A stretch of DNA of 64,000 nucleotides from Agelaius tricolor (taxonomy: Eukaryota; Chordata; Aves; Passeriformes; Icteridae): assembly GCA_023055355.1 (NCBI GenBank), contig JALJCS010000024.1, positions 5,967,501 to 6,031,500 on the forward strand, written 5' to 3'. A program made the translations under genes and the position numbers. Below are positions 53,881-64,000 of this stretch, piece by piece; the stretch's first letter is position 1; each line of letters opens with the position of its first letter. Under the pieces are notes generated by a model. The model was given only the letters and a program-made list of their open reading frames with translations. It was not told the origin of the DNA and did no database searches.

Positions 53881-56800
53881 TTGCTTTCTTCCAAGGTCAC
53901 ACATACAGAGAAGAAGCAGAGTTACTGTATTGCTGATTTTATTTGCAGTTCTTTTCAATAAAACTAAATAATAAATGAGTTCACAGAACTGTGTAAATGT
54001 GTTTCTAGGTATCAGAAATATTTATCGTTTGTTTATGGTTTGAATGTGTAATTTATCCTAAAATTATCAATACTCATGTTTTCAGGAATGTTGTTCAAGA
54101 GTTTGTTGTCTTTAATTTAGTTAAGGAGAATGTTTTAACACTAACTGGTTCAGACTTTTCTGAATCATTACTCAGGGATAAAAGGTATGGGCAGAGTTGA
54201 TATTTTGAGTAATTCTTTGTCCAGCTCATTGTTAATAAGGATAAATTGGAAGGTGGCATGTTAAATAGCATTGGCAACTGAAGCATATTTGTGTGGGTTT
54301 GTTATTTTGGTTTTTGTCAGAAAGAGAAGGTGATATTTAATATGTCCACCTGTGCAGTTTGTTCTGAAGCCCTTAACACTTTTTGTCCATTGAGAGTGGC
54401 CTTTAAATTTTCCTGGTGCACAGTTCATATAAAATGAAAAGAAAGATTTGTCTGGCTTCTTTGAGTTGTCTTTTGGGCAGAAATGATCAGGAGAAAACCA
54501 CATCAGCACTGTTTCCCAGAGTGGCTGCTGAGTGATAGGGTTATTTGCTCCTGTGCCAAACCCCTGAGCTACCAAACCACCCAATCCAGGCAGCCACCTG
54601 CTCCATCTCAGCCCTTGCAAAACTGCAACCCTGCTCTTTTCAGAGAGTTTGAAACATAGGGTCACACTTCTTTTTTTCCTAGCATGGTGCACTTTAAAGC
54701 ACAAAGGTCAAAAGGAGAAGCATTTAAAGGTTGCAAGATGTTATTTTATAAGTCCTTGATTGTAAAAAACCTGGGGCTTTTCTTTCTGTCACAGGGAGGG
54801 TTTGCAACTGTGCAGGTTTGAAATAAGGAAAAACAAATATGAGGGAACAGGTAAAGGAGATGTTTCAAATGTTTGTCCATGTGCACTTGTCAGGCTTGTG
54901 ACATACATGTGTTTTCTGTGATGATAACTGTAATGTCTTAGTATCAGTGTTCTTTGGTTTCAGTCTCTAGCTGAAACTCCGTGGCCAGCATCCACAGCCT
55001 TAATGTTAGTGCATCATACTGTGGTTTTATGTAGCTGATTGTGGCTGCAAAGTGGAAATTAGGTAAATATTCTTAGAGTAAAAGCTGATTAATTTTGCAC
55101 TCAGGTACCTGTTTAGTGTAGGTCACAAGTTAATGCAGAACCTGTTTGTCTGGTTTTATTTTTCATCTGGTTTCTCTCTCAATTTCTTGTTGTCCAGCCT
55201 CTTACTCCTTTGATTTAACAAAAATCACCATGTTTCAAATGCTGCCTTTTGTGTAGGTAATTAGATCTCTGTCTGATGGACACAGCAGATTACTATTGCA
55301 CTGAGGTGAGAGGCATATCATGTAACAAATGTTCCAGTGCTCTGCTGTTGGGTGTTCTTGTTGTTTGGGCATCTTTTGTTAACAGAAATGAAGGCTATTT
55401 AAAACATTGTCTGTGAGTTAGTTTTCAGCTGGGAGTAAATGTGATCTGCTCACTCTGTAATGTGAGTTAGATTTCTGTTGATAACCACCAGCTTTTCCAG
55501 GCTTCTGAGAAACAGCTGTACTGCTTTCATTTTCCCAGGGTAAAGGAGATGAAGTGGGACAACCTCTGCCTCTTTCCTCCTCCCCTCCCTCTTCTCACCC
55601 TTCTCTCCACTTAAGGAATTCACTTTAAAATCCAGGCCTCTCAGGATAGGGCTTGGTTTCACAACTTTAAAGCCAAGGCAGTGCACCCCTGGATGTTTTG
55701 GGTTATGGGTATCACATGTTAGAGGTTTGAATCAGTGCCAGAATCGTGGGCTCCTGGAGCTGCTCATGTGCCATCCTGGGACTGGGATTTGTCCTGGCTG
55801 CTTTCAAGTCACTGTTTTCACTGCCACTGAGGAGTGAGATTTTCTTACTCATTGCCTGTGTTAGAAGTGAAGCAGTCCTGTTTGGAAGAGAACAGCAGAG
55901 GTTTACTTCATATATTGATGTGAAGTAATGCCAGTATGATCCCTAGAGCAATGCAGGGTTTCTGTACAGGAATCAGAGAGTACATACATGTGCAGCTCTC
56001 ATGCTGGGGGTCCCAGGGTAGGTCTGTGCTCTCTGGCTGTGGGAGCAGCCCAGTCTGTGACCCTGGCACATCTGAGCTTGTTCTGCAGGAGCTGGGATGG
56101 GCTTACAAGGGGCAGTTTGCCCTTTTGGCTGGGCTTCCTGGCCCGGCTTCCCAGCCCTGGTGCAGTAGCTCACAAAAGCAGCAGCACTGTGTCCAGAACA
56201 AACCTGGAAGTCCACATCTGCCCTACTTGCTAGTTTAAGGTTTCCAGCTGTGTAATACATGTACATGATCCAAAAACTATACCTTTCACATAGCTTCCTA
56301 TCCACTTTTCTTGTGGTTCTCTTCTAGTATTATACCAGAAACTTGGCAGGTTTTTTACTCTCTCTCTGCAGGATATGGCCTTTAATGACCTTGCAGTAGC
56401 TACATGGGGGGCAATTGCAAATTGCTGGAGGAATTCCACTAGTCCTTGTCATATGTTTATGTTGCCATTTCACCTTTAGAGAGAAAAACTTTCTGGCTAG
56501 CTCCATTATATCCAATCTCTACATACTGGCAAAGATTAAAAAACCCGGTAAGGGTAGAACTGAAACAGTCTGAGGATGATCTTCTAATAATGTCTGTGGT
56601 AACTAAATACAGGAGGCTGGGGACCACTGAAGGTGATGATATTTCTCTGATGTTTGCATCTAATCAGGTAGGGGCCAGTACAAAGCAACAAGTTCACGTT
56701 GTAATATTGGAGAATGGAGTTCATTGAATGTTTTATTATCCCATTGCAGATGGTACAGACAGACCCCAAGATTGCTCATTTTGTCTTAATTTCAAAAAAT

Positions 56801-57654
56801 AAAAAGAAAAACGAATAAAATACGTATGTGTTTTCAGGGAAAGGACTTGAATATTTCTTATGATCAGTTATTAGGAATTCCTGGTAAAGTACAGTTATTT
56901 TACTTGTCGCAAAATGTGCAGCTAAGCTACCACAGGAGTCAGGATCTGTAGTTGTAGGATAAAATGAACTCAGTTATGTTTTCCTTTTTAATAGACTGTC
57001 TTGAGGTATCAGATCCTGTCTTCAGGCAAGTGATTACACAGGCTGTCTGGCTGATGTCACCAGGATCCCAAAGGAGAAGGACTAATCCACTAATCCTAAA
57101 AATCTCTTCTGGGTGATCCCTTCAGAAACAAGAGAAATAACTTCTTACCCTTTTTGGAAGAGTTTCTGAAATACTGTTTTGCATTAGCCCTTAGTAAAGG
57201 ATTAAATTTAGCTAAGCCTTGAGAACTTGTTAGTGCTAAGCAGCTCATGATGTGCAGCAGTAATTGTTACTTCAGTACTTTAAATTGATTTTCTTAATGC
57301 CTCATTGGGAAAGTATCTTAAAGAACCACTTGTTCTTTTAAGAAGCACTAAAAAGCATACAGCATTGTACTGGTTTGAGGGGAGATTAGAAGCTGGGAGT
57401 ATTCTCAGAGTGGCTACAAAATTAATTGCAGAAAACCTGAGTATTTGTTCAGGCTTTCCATACCAGACTTCCTGTTCTTGTATATAAAAGTGGCTGATTT
57501 AAGTGCATTTTTTACGTAAAACTGTTGTCCCAAGAAGTGGTCCCTAAATATATTTTTTGTCCTCTTTCTTCATAAACACATTGGTGGGAGAATCCATATC
57601 AAGTATGAAGTAATATCCTGAAGTGTTGACAAAAATACTGTCTAAGAATAGCAC

Positions 57655-57890
57655 TACCAAGTTGGATCAAGGAGCCATTTAATTCAGCACCTCAGCTCAG
57701 GGTAGGGTTCAGTGGAGGAGGCATAATGGGAAATACAGAGATTGCAAATCATAGAGTGATGCTCCTTTTGGATCTATTCAGCCTCCAGCAGTTTGTGACT
57801 CAGAGCTTTCTGGAGCTGGTGACTTTGTATTTAATGGCTGTAGATGGCTGAATTCATGGAAGGAGCCCTTGGGTTCTTTTTGGGCCAGTG
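57655..57890. mobile_element. Ancient amniote interspersed repeat, probably CR1-related
   Basis: Landmarks GGATCAAGGAGCCATTTAAT, CATAGAGTGATGCTCC, CCTCCAGCAGTTTGTGACTC, GTATTTAATGGCTG and GAATTCATGGAAGGAG resemble an old LINE-derived repeat shared by birds, crocodilians and turtles. Family name and orientation are uncertain. Confidence 0.45.
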
Positions 57891-60800
57891 TGAGCTTTTT
57901 GCATCCTGTACTGAAGTAACTGTACTGTTTTGCATCCAGTGCATGAAGGGCAATAAAGCAGCACTTTCACGTTTTCAATTTGCTGCCTACTTGTTTTGCT
58001 AGATTCTGCCATAATAATAGAAATAGGGATCATGGACTTCTCTTACTGGTCATTGTGTAGATTTCTCACAAACTTGCTTTATTTTGAATTTCAGCTTGTC
58101 CAGTACTGGTGTGTTGTTCCATATATTTTAGAAGCAATTCCAGAATGCTACTTCATGTTACCCTGTTTCTGCACTGTGCTGCCCTTTGGGTTCTGCTGTC
58201 TTGTGTTTTATTTTAGCATAAGGAACCAGAACAATAGAGGACATTCACAATATAAATGTCTTGTGAATGCATACAGTGGCATGTTAATGATTTTCTATAT
58301 TGTTCTCAATTTCATTATTTTTCATTATAAATAATACTTAGCATATTATTGATTCCTGACTGCTTCTGAACACTGGGCCAGGTTTCTGTAGAAAAGAGCT
58401 GACCAGATGTAGCCAAGTCAAATTCAAAGAATGTCAGCATCTCTTGCATTTTTTCATATTTATCATTGGTTTGTGCATTCCAGAGCTTTTTTATTTTGGT
58501 GTTTTGGGCATTATGGTGGACATGACAGATGAAGTAAAGTGGTGAGCAAGCCATCTTTGGAACAACTAACTTCCCTTTACATGTCAGCAGCAGATGGTGT
58601 TGAGAGATTAATGGCAGTTTCTGGTTTTATAAACTGACCAGATTTATTGTCAGTTGTTGCACAGGTAATGTCATGATTTAAAATGATTTAAAATCTCAGC
58701 TTTTCCTTTTCCTCCTCCTGTATTGGCCACTATAGGTTGGTTTGGCAAGGAATTTGCTGCTTGTTTCACTGTTTGTTGGGGTTTTTTTAGCCTTTCTCTT
58801 GCTCTGCTCAGTGTTCTGCTTAACCAAAATAATGCATGTCTAAGTCTGACATGTAGCAAGGAGTTAGATCTGCAGTTTAGGGTTGTGTTACTTGGATGGA
58901 TTTACAGGCAGATATTTGGGAAACATTAGTGATCTGTACCAGATGTAATTTCTGGCCCTTATAGCCCCCTTCTGTCAAGAAAGAAAGATATTTTGTAGTA
59001 ACCCTTAGGCGAAGTAGCAAAAGCAAAATATTTTGATCTGTCTTGGAGCAGTGGGTTCAACCTCCTTTACAAGTTTCCTTGTTTTAGAGTGGATTTTATG
59101 TAGGGCAGATGAACTTTAGGCTCTCCAAAAGAGGTCTTTTTCCACTGACACTAATTTTATGTTTGCCTATTACCATCTTTCATCATCTTTCAATTATAAA
59201 TAAAGAGATCCAACTGGGCTAGCTTATATTTTTGCTTTTTGTCAATACCTAAAGTACCTACAGGAGTTGTGCTCCCATGCCTCATAAAATAGTAGTAGCT
59301 AAAACTGTATGTTGTCAATAATCAGAAATTAATTCCCTTCTCAGAAGGACTGTTTTTAAAAATTACTATTTTGAAAGCTCACTGGAAGAGGGAAAACTGA
59401 GTCTTTTGTATATCTTTGTTAAACAAGCCCTGCTGTGCTTGTGTGAGGAAGGGAATTTGTGACCTCATAGCAGCAACTAATGCTAAAAAAGCTTGATTTT
59501 ATTTATTTTTTGCTGTTTTGTTTGTTTGGTAAATAAATGTCAACTTGAGTGTATGTTGTGGATGCTTGTGATGAAGTGAAACAATTTGGGATCTTAGTTC
59601 TGGTGGAATTGACAGCACTTTGGTCATGTGCATCATGATTTTGCACTGCAAAGATTTGGGGTTTCCCAGGTTTTCTGTACATTTTTATTGCTGGAAATAA
59701 GGGATGTTTCAGAAATAAGCTTCAGCATTGCCAAGTTAAGGTCATGTCTGTCTGTTCAGGATTTTCTTGGTTGTCTTCCCCCACCTGTCTTTGGCTTATT
59801 AACCACTGATTTGGCATTTCATCTGTAGAGGAGGAGGCCCTGCTAGGTGAATGTAACAGGAGAACCTGTGAAAGTTCTTATGCCTGCTTTTAGTTATGGC
59901 AATTCATTTTAAAGGGCTGATCTCTAAAGCAAAGTAGTACTTGGACTATGTCAAGATATTAGCTAACTAACAGAGCCCTTTTCTGCCCAATAATTATTTG
60001 TTCTGTTTAAGCTTAGTCAGCTGCCTTCAGAAGTGCTCTTGTTATTAAAACAAAAAAGGTAGAGATAAGTCTCTGCCTTCCCCAGAAAAGTGTCCTGTAA
60101 ATCTAGTGGCCTTTTGGCAGTGCTGTCTGGACGTGGGTTTTTCAGTTTTCTGGCAATATTAGGATTCAGACCATGTACCCATGCTGTCCTGCATGTCTGT
60201 GAGCTGCCAGGAGGAGGATACCTGTTCAGAAAGTGTCTTGGGAAAACTCTGTAAGGGTGTGGAAGAGTGCTAAAGATGAGGTCCTGTTACAGATTCTGAT
60301 CTTGAAGAATGTAGATAACATTCTTGCATCTTGAACATGCAGATAACAAGCTACATATGGATATGGCATTCTGAAAATCTGTAGGTATGCTGAGATGATT
60401 TAGCTTTCACTCTGTTATCCTGTGTGAAGTTCATATGGAAATTGTTCAGAAGCAATAATTTCTCATGCCAGAGTTCCTCATGGCTCTGCAGTTATGTTTT
60501 TACAGATTTCTGTAGCATCTTGTATCCACACTGTCTTTTATACCCAGATACCACATCAAAAGTTTAAACCTTTGAGGGTGGGTGAAGGTTAGATACACAG
60601 GATATAGGCAGAAATCTTTTCCTAATACTCAGTATAAAAGGTGGGGGTATTCATTATGATCAAACATTATCTAGTTTAAATTTCTGAAACATGGAACCTT
60701 CCATTAATAAGCCAGTAACTTAAAATTTAGGAGGTCATCTAAATGAAAATGCAGAAATTCAGTAAAACAGCTGAAAGAAACTCATCTCCATATTTTTAAG

Positions 60801-63800
60801 AAAGACTGAGGATTGGGAAGTGCTCCAGATATCACGTTTTACTGAATCTGTGAGTGATTGAGTCTGTTTCTCTTCAGCTCTTTACTCTGAAAGAAGAGTT
60901 GTGTCCTAGTTACTAAAATATCATTTAAAGTTTATGTCTGAAATACTTGCTTATATAGTGTTTGGGTAAAGGAAGACTGATTTGAGTAGACAGATTTGCT
61001 TTTAAATTGAGTTTTCTCATCTGCTGGAGACTTGCTAATGAGGGAACCAAAGCCAGAAAAAAAAAATTGAAATGGAACCAGGAGTTTACTGCTTGATTTG
61101 AAAGACAAATTTGAACTTCTGTCTTGTTTTAAAATCCACAACCTACATTCTGAAAAAAACCCATACATCCCTGTCTAAACTTGAATGAATTTTATTGTCT
61201 TTTGTTTACTTTCCCTCCTGGAGAGAAGGGGAGAGAAGGGTCCTGCATGGTGATACTCAGCCTGCTGTTCACTAACTGCTTTAGATGACTTTGTGGGAAG
61301 AAATGGAAGAAACAAACCCATTGTGATAAAACTTAATATGTGGTTCAAGCAGCCTCAGCCAGCACAGAAGAATTTTCAGGTCTGCAGTGATTTTCTTCAG
61401 CATTTTTTGACATTCTTTTATAGCTTCACCATCTAAGCATGTTGAGGGGAAAAAAATAATCTGGGTTGTGGCAGGAAGATAAGAATATACTGTCTTCTGC
61501 AAACATAATTTTTCACACTGTCAGATTTGACCTCCTTTTAGTGATAGAAGAACTTAAGTAAGTGGTTAGTAATAGAAGAAAGGGAAAGGTAACTTGATGA
61601 AATACATTTAATATAATTGCTCTCAAAATTGAATTTGGAAGATTTTAGTTAAATCTCTAGTTTGATATGAAACAATTACAAATCTGAGAAACTTAATAAG
61701 CCAATTCAGAATAGAGTTTGTTTGCTTCTCTGTTCTGATGTAGACATTTCATGTCCTCTTCCCCCTCAGCAGTCTTTCCTCACTGTACATTTTATGAGGT
61801 TGTTGCAGATTGAATTGTGCAGATATGGATGCAGTGGCCTTTTGGGAGCTGCAGTCCTTTGAATGCTCTGTTGTACTGTCCTCTTCTGTTTTACTGAAGA
61901 TGGAACATAAAACTTTGCCAGTTCATTGCTTCTTTCTTTGTTTCCTCATCCTTCTCCATTTTGTAGTAATAATTCCATATTTCTCCGTAATCTTGTGAAG
62001 TTTTGGTTTACTCTTTACTCTTTTGCCTGAAACATTCTCTCTGTAGGCAGTGGTTTGCAAGTATGTAATTGCACAGCATTCTTCCATTATGTAGTGAACA
62101 GAATATAACAAGTGAAGAAGCTTTAGTTTTATTCTTAATATATTCAGTCACTTGTCATACTATCTGAATATACTCCCCTACATCCTAGAATGTGGGAGAT
62201 ACTTGAATAAGCATAGGGCCTCTCAGGCCCTTTGGAGATAAACAGATTCACTATAATGTGTGCATTATCATCTTAAAAATTTAAAACAACTTAGGCAGTT
62301 AGGGTTGTGAGGATACTGTATTTTTATAGGCAGAATCACATAGAATGAGCACATAGTATGAGACTTAATTTGCCACATTTTTTTATTTGAAGCAATAGTC
62401 CATACAGAGGAGTTTGCACTGCTTTTGATCAGCTGTAGTTGTAGTTTTGGGGTTTGAAGTGATTGGATTTAATGAGATTTTTGTCCCCAGTCACACAGTG
62501 AGAAGCAGCCATTTCTCTATGGGATGACAGAACGTCACTCTTGGGACAGTACCTGTGTCCCTGGGTGCCTTGGGCTGAAGGCTGAATGTGGATTTGTCTT
62601 TTGGCATATGAAACTCCTGAAATTTTCACAAAATGAGAACATAATTGTTATGGTGGTTTTTTTGAGGAAGGAAGGATTGTTGTCCTGTTACTTTGGTTTG
62701 TTGTTTTTTTAGGTTATAATGTCCTTAGTCGTTGGGAAATTCAAGCAGTAAATTATTACAAAAATAATATTTTCTGTTCTGTTGCTGTCTTCTTCTCTAG
62801 ACACACCAACCACCTCTCCTGAACCTCTGAAAGGAATGAAGTTTTTCTGTACTACCATTTCCTTAGTTCTCTATCTGTGTTGATAGACAAGGAAGACAAA
62901 ACAAAACATTTTCACTTTTATTTTCATTACACAGGATCATAAGAGACAGTAGGAGTTTTAGCTGACAAAGCACAGCACAAGGAGATAGCAGGAAGAGAAA
63001 AACAATGTGTGTTTGTTCAGCAACCAGTCTTAGCTTTTTCCATAGTAAATCTTATCTTTTTCCATAGGAAACAAATAGCTTTGACTAAGTTTGTGTGTTC
63101 TAACTTCAATTCAGAATGCATTTTACTTGTATATATTCTCTTTAGGGGCCTTGGTTATTTTAGTTTAGTTTCTTTGTAATGTGAGGAGCTTTGTTTTACT
63201 CCTGGCCTGCAGCTGGACCTCCAGCAGTCTGTGTTTGCAGCAGGGCCCTCTGCTATAGTGAAAGTGGAAGTTCTTTGGTACAGAGTGAAACTGAATTGAA
63301 AATGAAAACGGAAATACCAGATATCTGCAGCTTAAGCTGTTCAATATGTACTTCCTAGTTACATTATACAGAAAAAAGCATTTACTGTCTTCACTTGTCT
63401 TGATGGTTCATACGTTTTTTGTCCAATATTAAATTCTTATGGTGTTGTGGAGACTTGAGAACTTCACCAGTTCTCAGCATTGTTGTTTGCATAATCCCTT
63501 TGTGACAATTAGCAGAGGAATTTTTTTTATGATTTCTATAGCTTTTCAAGTTTATATAGTGAGGTAGTAGTTCTTTGATGCTCAAGGTAATTTGCAATAA
63601 TTTTGAAGGGTTATAATTGCTTGCATATGTGTGCACATGAGCATATACACACAAAATAGCTGAAATCCACACAAAGCACCACTGTGTAGTTTTAAAAGAG
63701 ATAAAGTAATCTCAATCTGACACCACCTACCTAATAAGCCTTCTAAGTGTTTTTTAAAACTCTACCTTTCTCCCTTGTTTACTAAACACTCATCATGGTG

Positions 63801-64000
63801 TTTTCATCGCAGAGTCTACAAACAAACCTAAAGCTCTCAATGCAGTAAAGATGCTGTCCTTAAATGAGTTTGGTTTTGGTCATTTAAAGAGACTTTTAAG
63901 CTTTGAAATGACCTATTATTCATGGTGTATTCTTGTCTCATCATATTCAGACAGATTAAAACTAAATGGAAGTTGATTGGATTTTTTTGAGCAAATGTAG

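Larger units (their letters stand above)
52817..64000 (+). other. NSD2: NSD2 intron 2 (partial)
   Basis: From the donor GTAGTATTTTTTTT to the window end. The next exon should carry the PWWP domain (SGYPWWPC in human). No codons for PWWP were seen in the plus strand to 64000, so the intron is at least 11 kb. It holds two degraded repeats (53.8 and 57.7 kb). A 93-codon frame at 56446-56727 has no recognisable family. Confidence 0.8.

Noticed and set aside
52817..64000. NSD2 PWWP exon within the window
   Set aside because: No codons for the PWWP motif or the flanking KYNVGDLVW segment were found in the plus strand. The exon must lie further right.

Overview
This is a vertebrate nuclear window, almost certainly from a bird and most likely a passerine. 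It has large introns, AT-rich non-coding DNA broken by two CpG islands, several CR1 LINE 3' ends, and one tRNA-Ile-headed, CR1-tailed SINE of the TguSINE1 type known from songbirds. There is no bacterial, phage or organellar content: no operons, no CRISPR array and no usable rRNA or tRNA gene.

Two protein-coding genes are recognisable, arranged head to head and both running off the window. On the minus strand the first four coding exons of LETM1 (mitochondrial inner-membrane LETM1-domain protein) lie at 12743-12821, 8738-8795, 5170-5626 and 463-606. They join in phase into 246 codons, about the first third of the protein, ending just after the single transmembrane segment. The LETM1 CpG-island promoter is at about 12.3-13.4 kb. 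On the plus strand NSD2 (WHSC1/MMSET, histone H3K36 methyltransferase) has its CpG-island promoter at about 37.4-39.1 kb and its first coding exon at about 52191-52816 (199 codons). The PWWP, PHD and SET exons lie beyond the right edge. The LETM1-NSD2 neighbourhood matches human 4p16.3 (Wolf-Hirschhorn region), so synteny supports both names.

Layout: 1-12.8 kb LETM1 exons and introns (one CR1 at 7.46-7.86 kb); 12.3-13.4 kb LETM1 promoter island; 13.4-37.4 kb spacer without a recognised gene, holding an exon-like element with twin YY1-type motifs (13.8 kb), a perfect hairpin (30.85 kb), a 56/27-bp minisatellite (31.46-31.83 kb) and an unassigned minus-strand exon-like ORF (36.95-37.08 kb); 37.4-39.1 kb NSD2 island with a 12-bp x 8 GC array and a CCAAT/E2F/GC-box cluster; 38.2-52.2 kb NSD2 intron 1 with CR1s, the SINE and a second small CpG-rich patch containing a CTCF-like motif (50.0 kb); 52.2-52.8 kb NSD2 coding exon; 52.8-64 kb NSD2 intron 2 with degraded CR1 pieces.

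The two genes act in different places: LETM1 in mitochondrial cation homeostasis, NSD2 in chromatin. They share a chromosomal neighbourhood rather than a pathway. The items most worth a second look are the unassigned minus-strand exon-like ORF beside the NSD2 island, the G-rich 12-bp array, the SINE, the minisatellite and the CpG/CTCF patch. No convincing new multi-gene system was found.
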